A DNA stretch of 8,741 nt from JAGLCY01 sp965363725 (GCA_965363725.1 CBDTUS010000152.1:1-8741); one strand, 5' to 3'. Positions 1-8,311 are shown, counted from the first letter of the stretch. Notes: generated by a model from the sequence alone, not told the origin. Numbers and translations: made by a program.

Positions 1-2
1 TC

Positions 3-395
3 ATCCTGCTCGCGGTGTGGAAGAACTTCGGCTACAACATGCTGATTTTCGTGGCGGGCCTGCAGACCATTCCGGAAAACCTGTACGAGGCCGCCGCGAT
101 CGATGGAGCCGGAGCCGGCAGCCGGTTCCGCCACATCACGTTTCCCGGCCTGGCACCGACCTTTCTTTTTGTCAGCGTGACCACGATGATCGGCTTCTTC
201 CAGCTATTCGCCGAACCCTACGTCATGACCCAGGGAGGCCCTTTGGGCGCGACCCGCAGCCTGGTGCTGTTCATGTATGAAGAGGGCTTCCGGTGGTGGC
301 GCATGGGCATGGCGGCCGCGGTGGCGGGCGTGCTGCTGGTGATCACCCTGATCGGCGCTTTGATCCAGATGAAACTTCAGAAGGCCCGGACATGA
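3..395 (+). CDS. Sugar ABC transporter permease, MalF/UgpA type (5'-truncated)
   Basis: Inner-membrane subunit of a carbohydrate ABC importer. It would pair with the next gene's product to form the translocation channel. The reading frame is open from base 3 to the TGA at 393-395, so only the C-terminal ~131 residues are present and the true start lies outside the window. Visible evidence: the cytoplasmic EAA loop that docks the ATPase (EAAAIDGAGAG, coded from about base 87, followed by a conserved FPGLAP), a hydrophobic segment LFVSVTTMIGFFQLF, the family-typical MTQGGP...SLVLFMYEEGF stretch, and a last membrane helix near the C-terminus (AAAVAGVLLVITLIGAL). These features are characteristic of the MalF/UgpA/LacF side of CUT1 importers. 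The GTG at 15 is only an internal codon. Substrate cannot be read from the permease; oligosaccharide is inferred from the neighbours. Confidence 0.93.
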   Translation: MLLAVWKNFGYNMLIFVAGLQTIPENLYEAAAIDGAGAGSRFRHITFPGLAPTFLFVSVTTMIGFFQLFAEPYVMTQGGPLGATRSLVLFMYEEGFRWWRMGMAAAVAGVLLVITLIGALIQMKLQKART

Positions 396-400
396 GGAGG
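395..400 (+). promoter_or_regulatory. Ribosome binding site for the second permease
   Basis: AGGAGG, five bases before the GTG at 406. It shares its first A with the stop codon of the upstream permease. A near-perfect Shine-Dalgarno at this spacing supports the GTG start and coupled translation of the two permeases. Confidence 0.8.
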
Positions 401-405
401 GGGTC

Positions 406-1230
406 GTGAAAAAACCAACTCCGGGAACTATCCTCCTGCACGCCGTGCTGATTGCCGGAGCGGCGATCACCATGATGCCCCTGGTCTGGATGGTCGCCGC
501 CTCGTTCATGTCCGCTGGCGAAGCGAACAGCCTGCCGCCCCGGCTGCTACCCCGGGATCCGACGCTGGAAAACTACACCGCCCTGGTCACGCGGCTGGAC
601 ATGGTTCGAAACTTCGCCAACAGCGCCATCGTGACGGTGTTGGCCACGGTGCTGTCGGTGCTGGTCAATTCTCTCGCCGGATACGCCTTCGCCAAGCTTC
701 CTTTCGCCGGGCGCGAGAAGCTGTTCCGAACACTGGCGAGTGCCCTGGTGGTTCCGGCCCAGGTCGGCATGCTGCCGCTTTTCCTGATGATGCGGGAGAT
801 GGGACTGGTGAACACCTACGCGGGGGTCATCGTGCCCTACCTGGCCAGCATTTTCGGCATCTTCCTGATACGCCAGTACGCCTTGAGTGTGCCGGACGAT
901 CTGCTGGACGCCGCTCGCATCGACGGGGCAGGCGAATTCAGGATTTTCCGCATGGTCGCTTTGCCCATCATCAAACCCATTCTGGTCACCATGGCGGCGT
1001 TCACGTTTTTGAGCGCGTGGAACGATTTCATGTGGCCTCTGATCATTCTTTCGGACAGCGGGATGTACACGCTGCCGGTGGCCCTGGCCAACCTGGTGGG
1101 TGAGCACGTGCAGGATACGGAGTTGATGATGGCCGGGTCGGTCGTGACGATATTGCCGGCCCTGGTGGTGTTCCTGATTTTCCAGCGCACGTTTGTCACC
1201 GGGATCATGTCCGGCGGGGTGAAGGAATGA
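406..1230 (+). CDS. Sugar ABC transporter permease, MalG/UgpE type
   Basis: Second channel subunit of the same importer, complete at 274 residues, which is normal for this family. Membrane segments can be seen around residues 8-31, 72-98, 106-130, 138-158, 190-213 and 241-263, six in all as in MalG/UgpE. The EAA docking loop is at about 164-191 (LLDAARIDGAGEF followed by ALPIIKP). Family signatures near the end include WNDFMWPLI (205-213) and the C-terminal FVTGIMSGGVKE, comparable to the MalG-type GGVKG tail. The GTG start follows an AGGAGG. Its TGA overlaps the ATG of the exported glycosidase gene (ATGA), so transport and the exported enzyme are in one operon. A CUT1-type importer for di- or oligosaccharides is well supported; the exact sugar is not. 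Confidence 0.95.
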   Translation: MKKPTPGTILLHAVLIAGAAITMMPLVWMVAASFMSAGEANSLPPRLLPRDPTLENYTALVTRLDMVRNFANSAIVTVLATVLSVLVNSLAGYAFAKLPFAGREKLFRTLASALVVPAQVGMLPLFLMMREMGLVNTYAGVIVPYLASIFGIFLIRQYALSVPDDLLDAARIDGAGEFRIFRMVALPIIKPILVTMAAFTFLSAWNDFMWPLIILSDSGMYTLPVALANLVGEHVQDTELMMAGSVVTILPALVVFLIFQRTFVTGIMSGGVKE

Positions 1231-4200
1231 CCCAGCGAATCAACCTTGTTCTTTGGGTTTTGGCCATCACCTTGGCCGCACCTTCGGTCCGCGCGCAGGA
1301 TGTCCGGGTCGTGGATGATTTCGAAGGGAATCGGACCTGGACCGCTCATCCGGCCGACGGCGTCACTCTGGACATCTCCCACGAGAGCGGGGCGATGCGG
1401 CTGGATTTTGAATTCACCGGCGGGGGCTATGCCATCGCCAGGCTGGAAACGGATCTCGAACTTCCCTCGAACTACGCTTTCCGTTTCAGGATCAAAGGGG
1501 CCGCGCCGGTCAACCACCTGGAGTTCAAGCTGGTCGATCCCAGCGGGGAAAACGTCTGGTGGAAGGTCCGGCGGGATGTCGTCTGGCCCGAAGACTGGGA
1601 GACCTTCCGCATCAAAAAACGCCATCTCGAATTCGCCTGGGGGCCACTTGGCGGAGGTGAGATCACGCGCGTGGCCGCCATCGAATTCGCCATCACCGCG
1701 GGGTCGGGTGGCCGGGGATCGGTCTGGATCGACGACCTCGAACTGGTCACACTGCCGGCGGCCGATACACCGGTGCCGGACCCGGTGACCGGGGCGCAAA
1801 CCGCGGCCCCAGGCCACGAATCAGCCCTGGTTCTGGACAACGATCCGGCCACCTACTGGACACCCGCTCCGGGGGACGACCAACCGTCCTTGTGGCTCGA
1901 TTTTCTGCAGCCGCGGGAATTCGGTGGCCTGGTGGTGGCCTGGGTTCCGGGACATCCGGTGCCCGACTACGTGGTGGAAGCCTCGGACGAAGCAGATGTC
2001 TGGCGCCTCCTGCAGACGGTCACCGGCAGCAACGGGGGCCGCGACTACCTCTTCCTTCCCGAAAGCGAGGCGCGCCTGATTCGCTTGCGGACCACGGGTC
2101 CGGACGCCGGCGGTGCCGCGGTCGGCGGGTTGGAACTCAAGCCTCTGGAGTGGTCGGCGACGCGGGAAGCCTTCTTCTCGGCCATCGCCGCCGAACAGCC
2201 GCGAGGAACGATGCCCCGCAGCTTCCTGGGCGAACAGGTGTACTGGACGGTGGTGGGGGCCGACGCCGACAGCCAGGAAGGATTGCTGAGCGAAGACGGC
2301 GCCCTGGAGGTAGGCGTCGGCGGTTTCACCGTCGAACCGTTCCTGTTTGTCGACGGTGAACTGATCACCTGGAACGACGTGATCGGTGAACAATCCTTGC
2401 AGGACAGGTACCTGCCCATCCCGACGGTGACCTGGTTCCACGACGGACCCGGGCGGGACGATCTTCGGCTCAGGATCAAGGTTCTGGGATGGGGCGAACC
2501 GGAAAAATCATCGTTACTGGCCCGGTACAACCTGGAAAACCTGGGCGAGCGGCCGCGCCGGGTGGTCCTGTTCCTGGCCTTGCGACCCATGCAGGTCAAC
2601 CCACCAAGTCAATCTTTGAACCAGCGCGGCGGCGTTTCTCCCATCGGCCGCATCGAAAAAAAGGGTGACCAGATCCTGGTGGACGACCGTCCGGCACTGA
2701 TCACGCACCTGGCGCCCGACGGTTTCGGAGCCACTCCCTTTTTCAGCGGTGAAATCGTTCAGGATTTTCTGCGCGGAGGACAACTGCCGGCAGCCAAGAA
2801 GGTGGTCGATCCTTTCCATTCCGCCTCGGCCGCGCTGGCCTACCGGTGGAGTATCGAACCCGGGGAACGTCGGACCGTGGATCTTGTCCTTCCCCTGCAC
2901 GATCAGGTGCCGGCCGAGGTAGATCCGGAGGTGATCGAGTATGCGGTGGCCGAACAATGGCGCCGGAAATTGGACAGGGTGACGATCACGGGTCCGCCGG
3001 CCGCCGAAGAAGCGCTCCTGACCCTGAAAGCTCAGCTGGGTTACATCCTGGTGAACAGATCCGGCCCGGGCATTCAGCCGGGGACCCGCTCCTACGCCCG
3101 TTCCTGGATCCGGGACGGCTCGCTGACCAGCTGGGCCCTGCTGCAGATGAGATCGAAGGGACCGGTCCGGGAATTTCTGGAGTGGTACGCTCCCCACCAG
3201 TATGAAAACGGTAAGGTGCCCTGCGTGGTGGATCACCGTGGCGCCGACCCCGTTCCCGAACACGATTCCAGCGGCGAATTCATTTTTCTGGTGGCCCAGT
3301 TTTACCGCTACACCGGGGATCTGGAGCTTCTCGAAAGGATGTGGCCCCGGGTCCTGGGGGCGGCAAACTACCTGAACGATTTGCGCCTGCAGCGTCGCAC
3401 CAAAGAGTATCGCGATCCGCCACGGGACCATTTCTACGGGATCTTGCCTCCGTCCATCAGCCACGAAGGGTATTCCGCCAAGCCCATGCATTCCTACTGG
3501 GATGATTTTTTCGCCCTGCGGGGATTCCGGGATGCGGTGGAACTGGCGGAGGTTCTCGGGGAAAAGGACGAGCTCCGCCGGCTGGAAAAAATCCTGCAGG
3601 AATTCGAGACCGATCTGGGCGCTTCGGTGGCCAGGGCCATGGAGGTTCATGCCATCAACTATGTGCCCGGCTGCGCGGACCTCGGGGATTTCGATCCCAC
3701 CTCCACCACCATCGCCCTGTCCCCTGCGGACGCCGGCAGCCTCCTGCCGCCCGGGTCCCTGGAAAGAACCTTTGAGGAGTATTACCGGTTTTTCGTCAAA
3801 CGCCGGGCAGGCGCACCGTGGGAAGCCTTCACTCCCTACGAGGTCCGCAACATCGGCGCTTTTGTGCGGTTGGGCTGGAGGGATCGTGCTCAGGAACTGC
3901 TCGATTTTTTCCTGGCCTACCGTCGTCCTCCCGGCTGGCGCCACTGGGCCGAGGTGGTGTTCCAGGACCAACGCGCCGCCCGCTTCGTGGGCGACATGCC
4001 CCATACCTGGGTAGGGTCAGATTTTATCCGTTCGGTGCTGGACATGTTCATGTTCGAGAAGCAATCCGCAGGTGTCGTCACCGCCGGCCGGACCAACGAG
4101 CTGGTCCTGGCCGCGGGGATTCCCGCCGCGTGGCTGGAAGAGCCGGGCGTGGCCATCGAAGATCTGCCTACGCCCTACGGAGACCTGAATTACATCTTGT

Positions 4201-4388
4201 ACCGACAGGGCGACTCGGTGGTCATGGAAATTGCTCCGAGTCTGGAGGTTCCCGCAGGAGGGTTGGTCCTGGATCCGCCCTTGCCGGCGGGCGTGACCAG
4301 GGTTGACGTGGACGGGGACAACGTCCCCTACGCTGCCGGCGATCGGGTGGTGGTTCGTAGCCTGCCGTCTCGGGTGATCTGGAAGTAG
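1227..4388 (+). CDS. Exported multidomain glycosidase-like protein: signal peptide, CBM11-like, F5/8C-like and six-hairpin (alpha/alpha)6 domains
   Basis: A 1053-residue protein that I cannot assign to a numbered GH family. Residues 1-23 form a Sec signal peptide (short Arg-containing start, hydrophobic LVLWVLAITLA, cleavage after VRA). No lipobox Cys is seen, so the product is periplasmic or secreted. Residues ~26-175 run from VVDDFEG to VWIDDLEL, the pattern of CBM11/CIA30-like beta-sandwiches. Residues ~185-308 resemble a discoidin/F5-8 type C domain (LDNDPATYWTP, LWLDF, YVVEASDE, ARLIRLRT). Residues ~320-580 look beta-rich. Residues ~595-940 are helical-hairpin sequence with YARSWIRDG (623-631), EHDSSGEF (678-685), YWDDFFALRG (757-766) and HTWVGSDF (926-933), as in six-hairpin glycosidases of the GH15/63/78 kind. 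The C-terminus (~945-1053) resembles the beta domain that closes GH78-like enzymes. The ATG overlaps the permease stop, and the signal peptide begins directly after it, supporting this start. Catalytic acids cannot be named with confidence. Export plus sugar-binding domains suggests cutting or trimming a glycan outside the cytoplasm. Confidence 0.85.
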   Translation: MTQRINLVLWVLAITLAAPSVRAQDVRVVDDFEGNRTWTAHPADGVTLDISHESGAMRLDFEFTGGGYAIARLETDLELPSNYAFRFRIKGAAPVNHLEFKLVDPSGENVWWKVRRDVVWPEDWETFRIKKRHLEFAWGPLGGGEITRVAAIEFAITAGSGGRGSVWIDDLELVTLPAADTPVPDPVTGAQTAAPGHESALVLDNDPATYWTPAPGDDQPSLWLDFLQPREFGGLVVAWVPGHPVPDYVVEASDEADVWRLLQTVTGSNGGRDYLFLPESEARLIRLRTTGPDAGGAAVGGLELKPLEWSATREAFFSAIAAEQPRGTMPRSFLGEQVYWTVVGADADSQEGLLSEDGALEVGVGGFTVEPFLFVDGELITWNDVIGEQSLQDRYLPIPTVTWFHDGPGRDDLRLRIKVLGWGEPEKSSLLARYNLENLGERPRRVVLFLALRPMQVNPPSQSLNQRGGVSPIGRIEKKGDQILVDDRPALITHLAPDGFGATPFFSGEIVQDFLRGGQLPAAKKVVDPFHSASAALAYRWSIEPGERRTVDLVLPLHDQVPAEVDPEVIEYAVAEQWRRKLDRVTITGPPAAEEALLTLKAQLGYILVNRSGPGIQPGTRSYARSWIRDGSLTSWALLQMRSKGPVREFLEWYAPHQYENGKVPCVVDHRGADPVPEHDSSGEFIFLVAQFYRYTGDLELLERMWPRVLGAANYLNDLRLQRRTKEYRDPPRDHFYGILPPSISHEGYSAKPMHSYWDDFFALRGFRDAVELAEVLGEKDELRRLEKILQEFETDLGASVARAMEVHAINYVPGCADLGDFDPTSTTIALSPADAGSLLPPGSLERTFEEYYRFFVKRRAGAPWEAFTPYEVRNIGAFVRLGWRDRAQELLDFFLAYRRPPGWRHWAEVVFQDQRAARFVGDMPHTWVGSDFIRSVLDMFMFEKQSAGVVTAGRTNELVLAAGIPAAWLEEPGVAIEDLPTPYGDLNYILYRQGDSVVMEIAPSLEVPAGGLVLDPPLPAGVTRVDVDGDNVPYAAGDRVVVRSLPSRVIWK

Positions 4389-4419
4389 CGCGGCCCGCGG
4401 GCGGCGGCCTTTTCCTCCA
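4389..4419 (+). terminator. Possible transcription terminator in the convergent gap
   Basis: Between the two convergent stop codons there is a GC-rich stretch with a perfect 10-base palindrome (GCCCGCGGGC, 4393-4402). There is also a GGCC pair (4392-4395 and 4406-4409) that can fold back, followed directly by TTTT (4410-4413) on the plus strand. The stem is short and imperfect, and nothing like a T-tract follows on the minus-strand side. It is therefore a weak candidate for ending the plus-strand operon only. Confidence 0.3.
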
Positions 4420-7400
4420 TCACTCTTCTGACCTCCCGACTCCCGCCCCGGATTCCGCACCCAGGGTCACTTCAATTCGATGGCTCTTGCCGTCTTTGAC
4501 CAGGGGAATCCGTAGCGCGCGCGGTCCGGCGGCCACGGCTTCGCCATCCACAAAAGCACGCCCAATGGAGGCGCTGCAGGAGTCCGGATTCGAAACGACG
4601 ATCCGGTACGTCGTGTCGCCTCCGGGAAGTTTCCAGGTCATCTCGAACCCGGGCCACTGGTCGGGGATGCAGGGTTGCACCACCAGGGTATCGCCGCCTT
4701 CGGTGCGCAGGCCCAGGATCGACTCGACGGCCACCCGGTACATCCAGCCTGAAGATCCCGTGTACCAGGTCCAACCCCCGCGCCCGACATGGGGCGGGGC
4801 TCCGTAGACATCGGCGGCCACCACGTAGGGTTCGGTCTGATAGACGGCCACTTGTTCCGGGGTCTGGGCATGGAGAATCGGATTCAAGAGATCCAAAAAG
4901 TGGGCCGCCTTGTCCCGCCGCCCGGCCTTGGCCATGGCCCGGACCACCCAGCAAGCGGCGTGGGTGTATTGGCCGCCGTTCTCGCGGACGCCCGCAACGT
5001 AACCCTTGATGTAACCGGGATCCCGGGGCGTGTCGACAAACGGCGGCGTCAAGAGTTTGATGAGGCCGGGATCCTCACAGACCAGGTTTTCCTCCAGGGC
5101 GGCCAGCGCCTGATCGGCCCGGTCCGGCGGCGCCACATCCGAAAGCACCGCCCAGGCCTGGGCCAGGGCGTCGATCCGGCATTCCTGGTTTTGAGCCGAA
5201 CCCAGAGGCGACCCGTCATCATAATATCCCCGGCGATACCATCTGCCGTCCCATCCGGTATCATTGAGAGCACCGACAAGTTTATGGCGATGATTCGCAT
5301 ACCGGTCGGCCCGGTCCTGGTCGCCGCGCCCGGCGCAGAGGGGTTCGAAACCTTCAAGGACCATGACCAGAAAAAATCCCATCCAGACGCTTTCGCCTTT
5401 GCCTTCACGGCCAACCCGGTTCATGCCGTCGTTCCAGTCCCCGGCACCGAAGAGCGGCAGTCCGTGCCGACCTGAAGCCAGGGAGCGATCGATGGCCCGG
5501 CAGCAATGTTCATACAGGTCCGACGATTCGCCGGACGGTTCGGGGCACAGAAAGGCCTCGTCCTCTTCCGGCTCGAGCTGTCTGGCGGTGAGGTACGGAA
5601 TCAATTCCTCCATAATGGCCAGGTCACCAGTGGCCTGGATGTAATCGACCGTCAACAGGGGTAGCCACAGAAGGTCGTCCGCGAACCGGGTCCGGATTCC
5701 CCGACTGTGGGGAGGATGCCACCAGTGAAGAACATCGCCTTCGACGAACTGGTGCGCGGCGTGAAGGAGGATCTGCTGCCGGGTTTTTTCCGGCCACAGA
5801 GGCAATAGAGACGAGGAGTCCTGCAGCTGATCCCTGAAGCCGAAGGCTCCGCCTGACTGGTAGAAAGCCGTCCGGCCCTTGATGCGGCAACCGAGGGTTT
5901 GATACGGCAGCCAGCCGTTCACCATGATGTCCAGTGCGGGTGAAGGGGTCTTAACCTGCAAACAGGACAAGCCCTCCCGCCAGAAGGCGACCGCTTCACG
6001 CCAGGCTGATGCGACCGCCTCGGGCGACTGGTGCCGCGCCACGAGTTCGCGGGCCCAGTCCGCGTCGGCTTCCTGTCCCAGGAGGAAGGACACCTCGGCC
6101 GTTTGACCGGGGTCGAGGGTCATCACCACCTGGTGCGCGAAGCAGGATTCGATTTCCGATGCGACGTTCCCGTCCAGGGAAGTCCGGCCCAGGGCCGCGG
6201 GGGAAGAAAAATCCCCTTCGGGGCCCAGGAATCCCGCCAGGCTGCAGCTGTGGTGAATCTGCTCCACGGACGGGTCGGCAACCACGGTCGCGAACGCCAC
6301 ACATCGGGGACAGGTTTCGGAGACCGGGTTCTTGGCCAGAAGAGCGCCGGTCTGATCGTCCAGCCAGGTCGTGACGAACCGACCGTTTTGACGGGGGTTG
6401 TCGCCGAGCACCAACTCAGCGCAACTGAACAGGGAGATCCTGCGCCGCCGGCCGCTGTGGTTGGTGACCGAGATCCGAGTGACCCTCAGGGGATCGGAGC
6501 ACGCCGCGAACATCGTGGTGTCCAGGTCAAGTCCGGCGCCGGAGTGAAGGAACCTGGTGTAGCCGAACCCATGCCGCACTTCGTAATCCCCGCCTCCGGG
6601 AACCGGGCCGGGCAGGCAGGACCAGTAACCGCCCGTCTCCTCGTCGCGGACGTAGAAGGCGTCGCCATGGGGATCGAGCACGGGATCATTGGACCACCGG
6701 GTGAGACGATTTTCCCTGCTGTTGCCGTACCACGTGCATCCGGCGCCGGAATCACTGACCAGAAAACCGAACTGGTCATTGGCCACGACGTTGACCCAGG
6801 GCAGGGGCGGAAAGCCCAGGCGGCCCTCGGGATCCCTGGTCAAGCGAATCACGTATTCGTCGCCCTGCTCGTTGAATCCTCCGTACCCGTTGAAAAACCG
6901 CAGCGATTCCGAACTCGGGTTCTTATCCGGGGGGCCCGCAAATGGTCCGGCCGCCGTCCAACCGGAGGGCCGGCCCGGATCGGCGGACCGCCCGGTAACG
7001 GTGACCAGATCGGGGAGCGATTCGGTGATGACCGCCCGGGCCGAGGCATTCAGGAGGTGGAATTCACCGGGGGTCAGGTCCGCGGCGTCAATCCTGGTGG
7101 CGTGGAATGGGTCGGTGCCCGCCGGGAGTGATTTGGATACGGACGCCGGGACCTTGGGGTCGTTTCCCCCGTTGACGATGACCAGCTGGATGGGGAGATT
7201 CCATTCATGCCACCGGCGGCCGGCCCGCATCAACAGCTCCAGGCTGTGGGCCCCCTCGGGGGTTTCCGCATGGATCACCACCCAGTCATGCAAAGGTGAC
7301 AATCCCAGCCGAACCAGGTCTCCAATCCGGCCCTGGGATCTTTCCAACCAGTCATACCGGGGAGGTAACGCCGGATGACCGAAGATGACCGCACCCGCCA

Positions 7401-8304
7401 GGTCCTGGAAATAATCCTCTTCATTCTTGGGAACGCCCGCCTGTTCGAGCTCCCGGTCCGCCCTTGCCGAAGCGGCCTTGAAGGCTTCGGCGGCCGCGTT
7501 CCGGGGCCGGAAAGAGTCGACCAGATCGGCGGCCTCCCGTCGGCTTGAGGCTGTTCCCAGGAGAAAGGCAAACTCTTCCCGGCCTCCCGGGGGAAGTTGA
7601 ATGGTTTTTCGCAGGCTAACGATGGGATCGAGGACATTGCCGGTGGCACCGGACAGCGGTTCTGGCGACGTCAGGGCGACGGGGCTCCGCTGGTGGCGGC
7701 CGCGCCCGAGGAAACGGGGCCTGGCCGTTTCATGCTCGACCTTTCCGGACCCCAGAAAGGCGTGAACCAGCAGAGGGAAAAAATCCTGGGGGTCACGGGG
7801 CCTTCGATTGACCAGCAGGCTTGAGCGCGATTCGTCGAATTCACTTTGAAGAAACAACTTGGAGAACACGGGGTGGGCCTGATGGGCCTCTTTCCGGTTC
7901 AGGACCACTTCCGCGAAGGTGGTCAGATCCAGCCTGACGGGGGCCTCGGTTCCATTGGTCAGGGTCACTTTGCGGATTTCGGCGGCCGCGCCCGGGACCA
8001 CGCAGATATCCAGACGGGCCTCGATGCCGTCCTGTTCGTGGAAAATGGAGAAAACCCCCGGTTTCCAGGCGAATTTGGCCATTTCTTGTCCGATAATCCC
8101 GAAATTCCCTGATTCCAGGTTCCGCAGGTAAAAAAGAAACCCCTCCGGGGCCTGGTTCCGGGTGTCTTGCAGGGACGTCAGCAGCAGATCCCCGGAATAC
8201 GAGCCTCCCGAGCCGCGTTCATTGATCCAGACGGAGTAGTTCCGGTCCCCCAGAAAACGATAGTGCGGGGGGAGACCCGGGGTGGTTCGAATGGCTGGAT
8301 TCAC
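4420..8304 (-). CDS. GH94-family glycoside phosphorylase, cyclic beta-1,2-glucan synthase C-terminal type
   Basis: A 1294-residue protein, probably a cytoplasmic phosphorylase that splits beta-linked gluco-oligosaccharides with phosphate to give sugar-1-phosphate. It has no signal peptide. It lines up, from recognition, with the C-terminal half of cyclic beta-1,2-glucan synthase: a first beta-sandwich (~15-275, NYSVWINERGSGGSY, HPVFSKLF), a linker region (~300-440, WVVIHAETPEG, LPIQLVIVNGG), a second beta-sandwich (~465-745, LRFFNGYGGF, PWVNVVAN, RWSNDPVLDP) and a catalytic (alpha/alpha)6 barrel (~790-1200). Key motifs are GFRDQLQD (822-829, Arg824/Asp829, subsite -1), GDVLHWWHPP (856-865), GDWNDGMNRVG (955-965; Asp959 matches the family general acid), ENGGQYTHA (1108-1116; His1115) and TGSSGW (1182-1187). 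The last two are at the family's phosphate-binding positions, which favours phosphorolysis. The membrane GT84 and glycoamylase-like parts of the synthase are absent. The GTG start has GGAG seven bases ahead and an in-frame stop just upstream. The closest known role is 1,2-beta-oligoglucan phosphorylase; cellodextrin- or laminaribiose-type specificity is not excluded. Confidence 0.92.
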   Translation of the reverse strand: MNPAIRTTPGLPPHYRFLGDRNYSVWINERGSGGSYSGDLLLTSLQDTRNQAPEGFLFYLRNLESGNFGIIGQEMAKFAWKPGVFSIFHEQDGIEARLDICVVPGAAAEIRKVTLTNGTEAPVRLDLTTFAEVVLNRKEAHQAHPVFSKLFLQSEFDESRSSLLVNRRPRDPQDFFPLLVHAFLGSGKVEHETARPRFLGRGRHQRSPVALTSPEPLSGATGNVLDPIVSLRKTIQLPPGGREEFAFLLGTASSRREAADLVDSFRPRNAAAEAFKAASARADRELEQAGVPKNEEDYFQDLAGAVIFGHPALPPRYDWLERSQGRIGDLVRLGLSPLHDWVVIHAETPEGAHSLELLMRAGRRWHEWNLPIQLVIVNGGNDPKVPASVSKSLPAGTDPFHATRIDAADLTPGEFHLLNASARAVITESLPDLVTVTGRSADPGRPSGWTAAGPFAGPPDKNPSSESLRFFNGYGGFNEQGDEYVIRLTRDPEGRLGFPPLPWVNVVANDQFGFLVSDSGAGCTWYGNSRENRLTRWSNDPVLDPHGDAFYVRDEETGGYWSCLPGPVPGGGDYEVRHGFGYTRFLHSGAGLDLDTTMFAACSDPLRVTRISVTNHSGRRRRISLFSCAELVLGDNPRQNGRFVTTWLDDQTGALLAKNPVSETCPRCVAFATVVADPSVEQIHHSCSLAGFLGPEGDFSSPAALGRTSLDGNVASEIESCFAHQVVMTLDPGQTAEVSFLLGQEADADWARELVARHQSPEAVASAWREAVAFWREGLSCLQVKTPSPALDIMVNGWLPYQTLGCRIKGRTAFYQSGGAFGFRDQLQDSSSLLPLWPEKTRQQILLHAAHQFVEGDVLHWWHPPHSRGIRTRFADDLLWLPLLTVDYIQATGDLAIMEELIPYLTARQLEPEEDEAFLCPEPSGESSDLYEHCCRAIDRSLASGRHGLPLFGAGDWNDGMNRVGREGKGESVWMGFFLVMVLEGFEPLCAGRGDQDRADRYANHRHKLVGALNDTGWDGRWYRRGYYDDGSPLGSAQNQECRIDALAQAWAVLSDVAPPDRADQALAALEENLVCEDPGLIKLLTPPFVDTPRDPGYIKGYVAGVRENGGQYTHAACWVVRAMAKAGRRDKAAHFLDLLNPILHAQTPEQVAVYQTEPYVVAADVYGAPPHVGRGGWTWYTGSSGWMYRVAVESILGLRTEGGDTLVVQPCIPDQWPGFEMTWKLPGGDTTYRIVVSNPDSCSASIGRAFVDGEAVAAGPRALRIPLVKDGKSHRIEVTLGAESGAGVGRSEE

Positions 8305-8311
8305 GGTTAAA

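Noticed and set aside
837..1817. Minus-strand open frame (326 codons) across the permease/enzyme junction
   Set aside because: It spans two real plus-strand genes that overlap by ATGA and has no recognisable domain.
2514..4004. Long minus-strand open frame (496 codons) opposite the exported enzyme
   Set aside because: It lies wholly antisense to a protein with a signal peptide and recognisable domains, its translation shows no family motif and is rich in Gly/Arg/Pro/His as expected for shadow frames in GC-rich DNA.
6031..7131. Plus-strand open frame (366 codons) opposite the phosphorylase
   Set aside because: Antisense to the conserved GH94 sequence, low-complexity Gly/Arg/Pro/Val composition and no motif; a GC-rich shadow.
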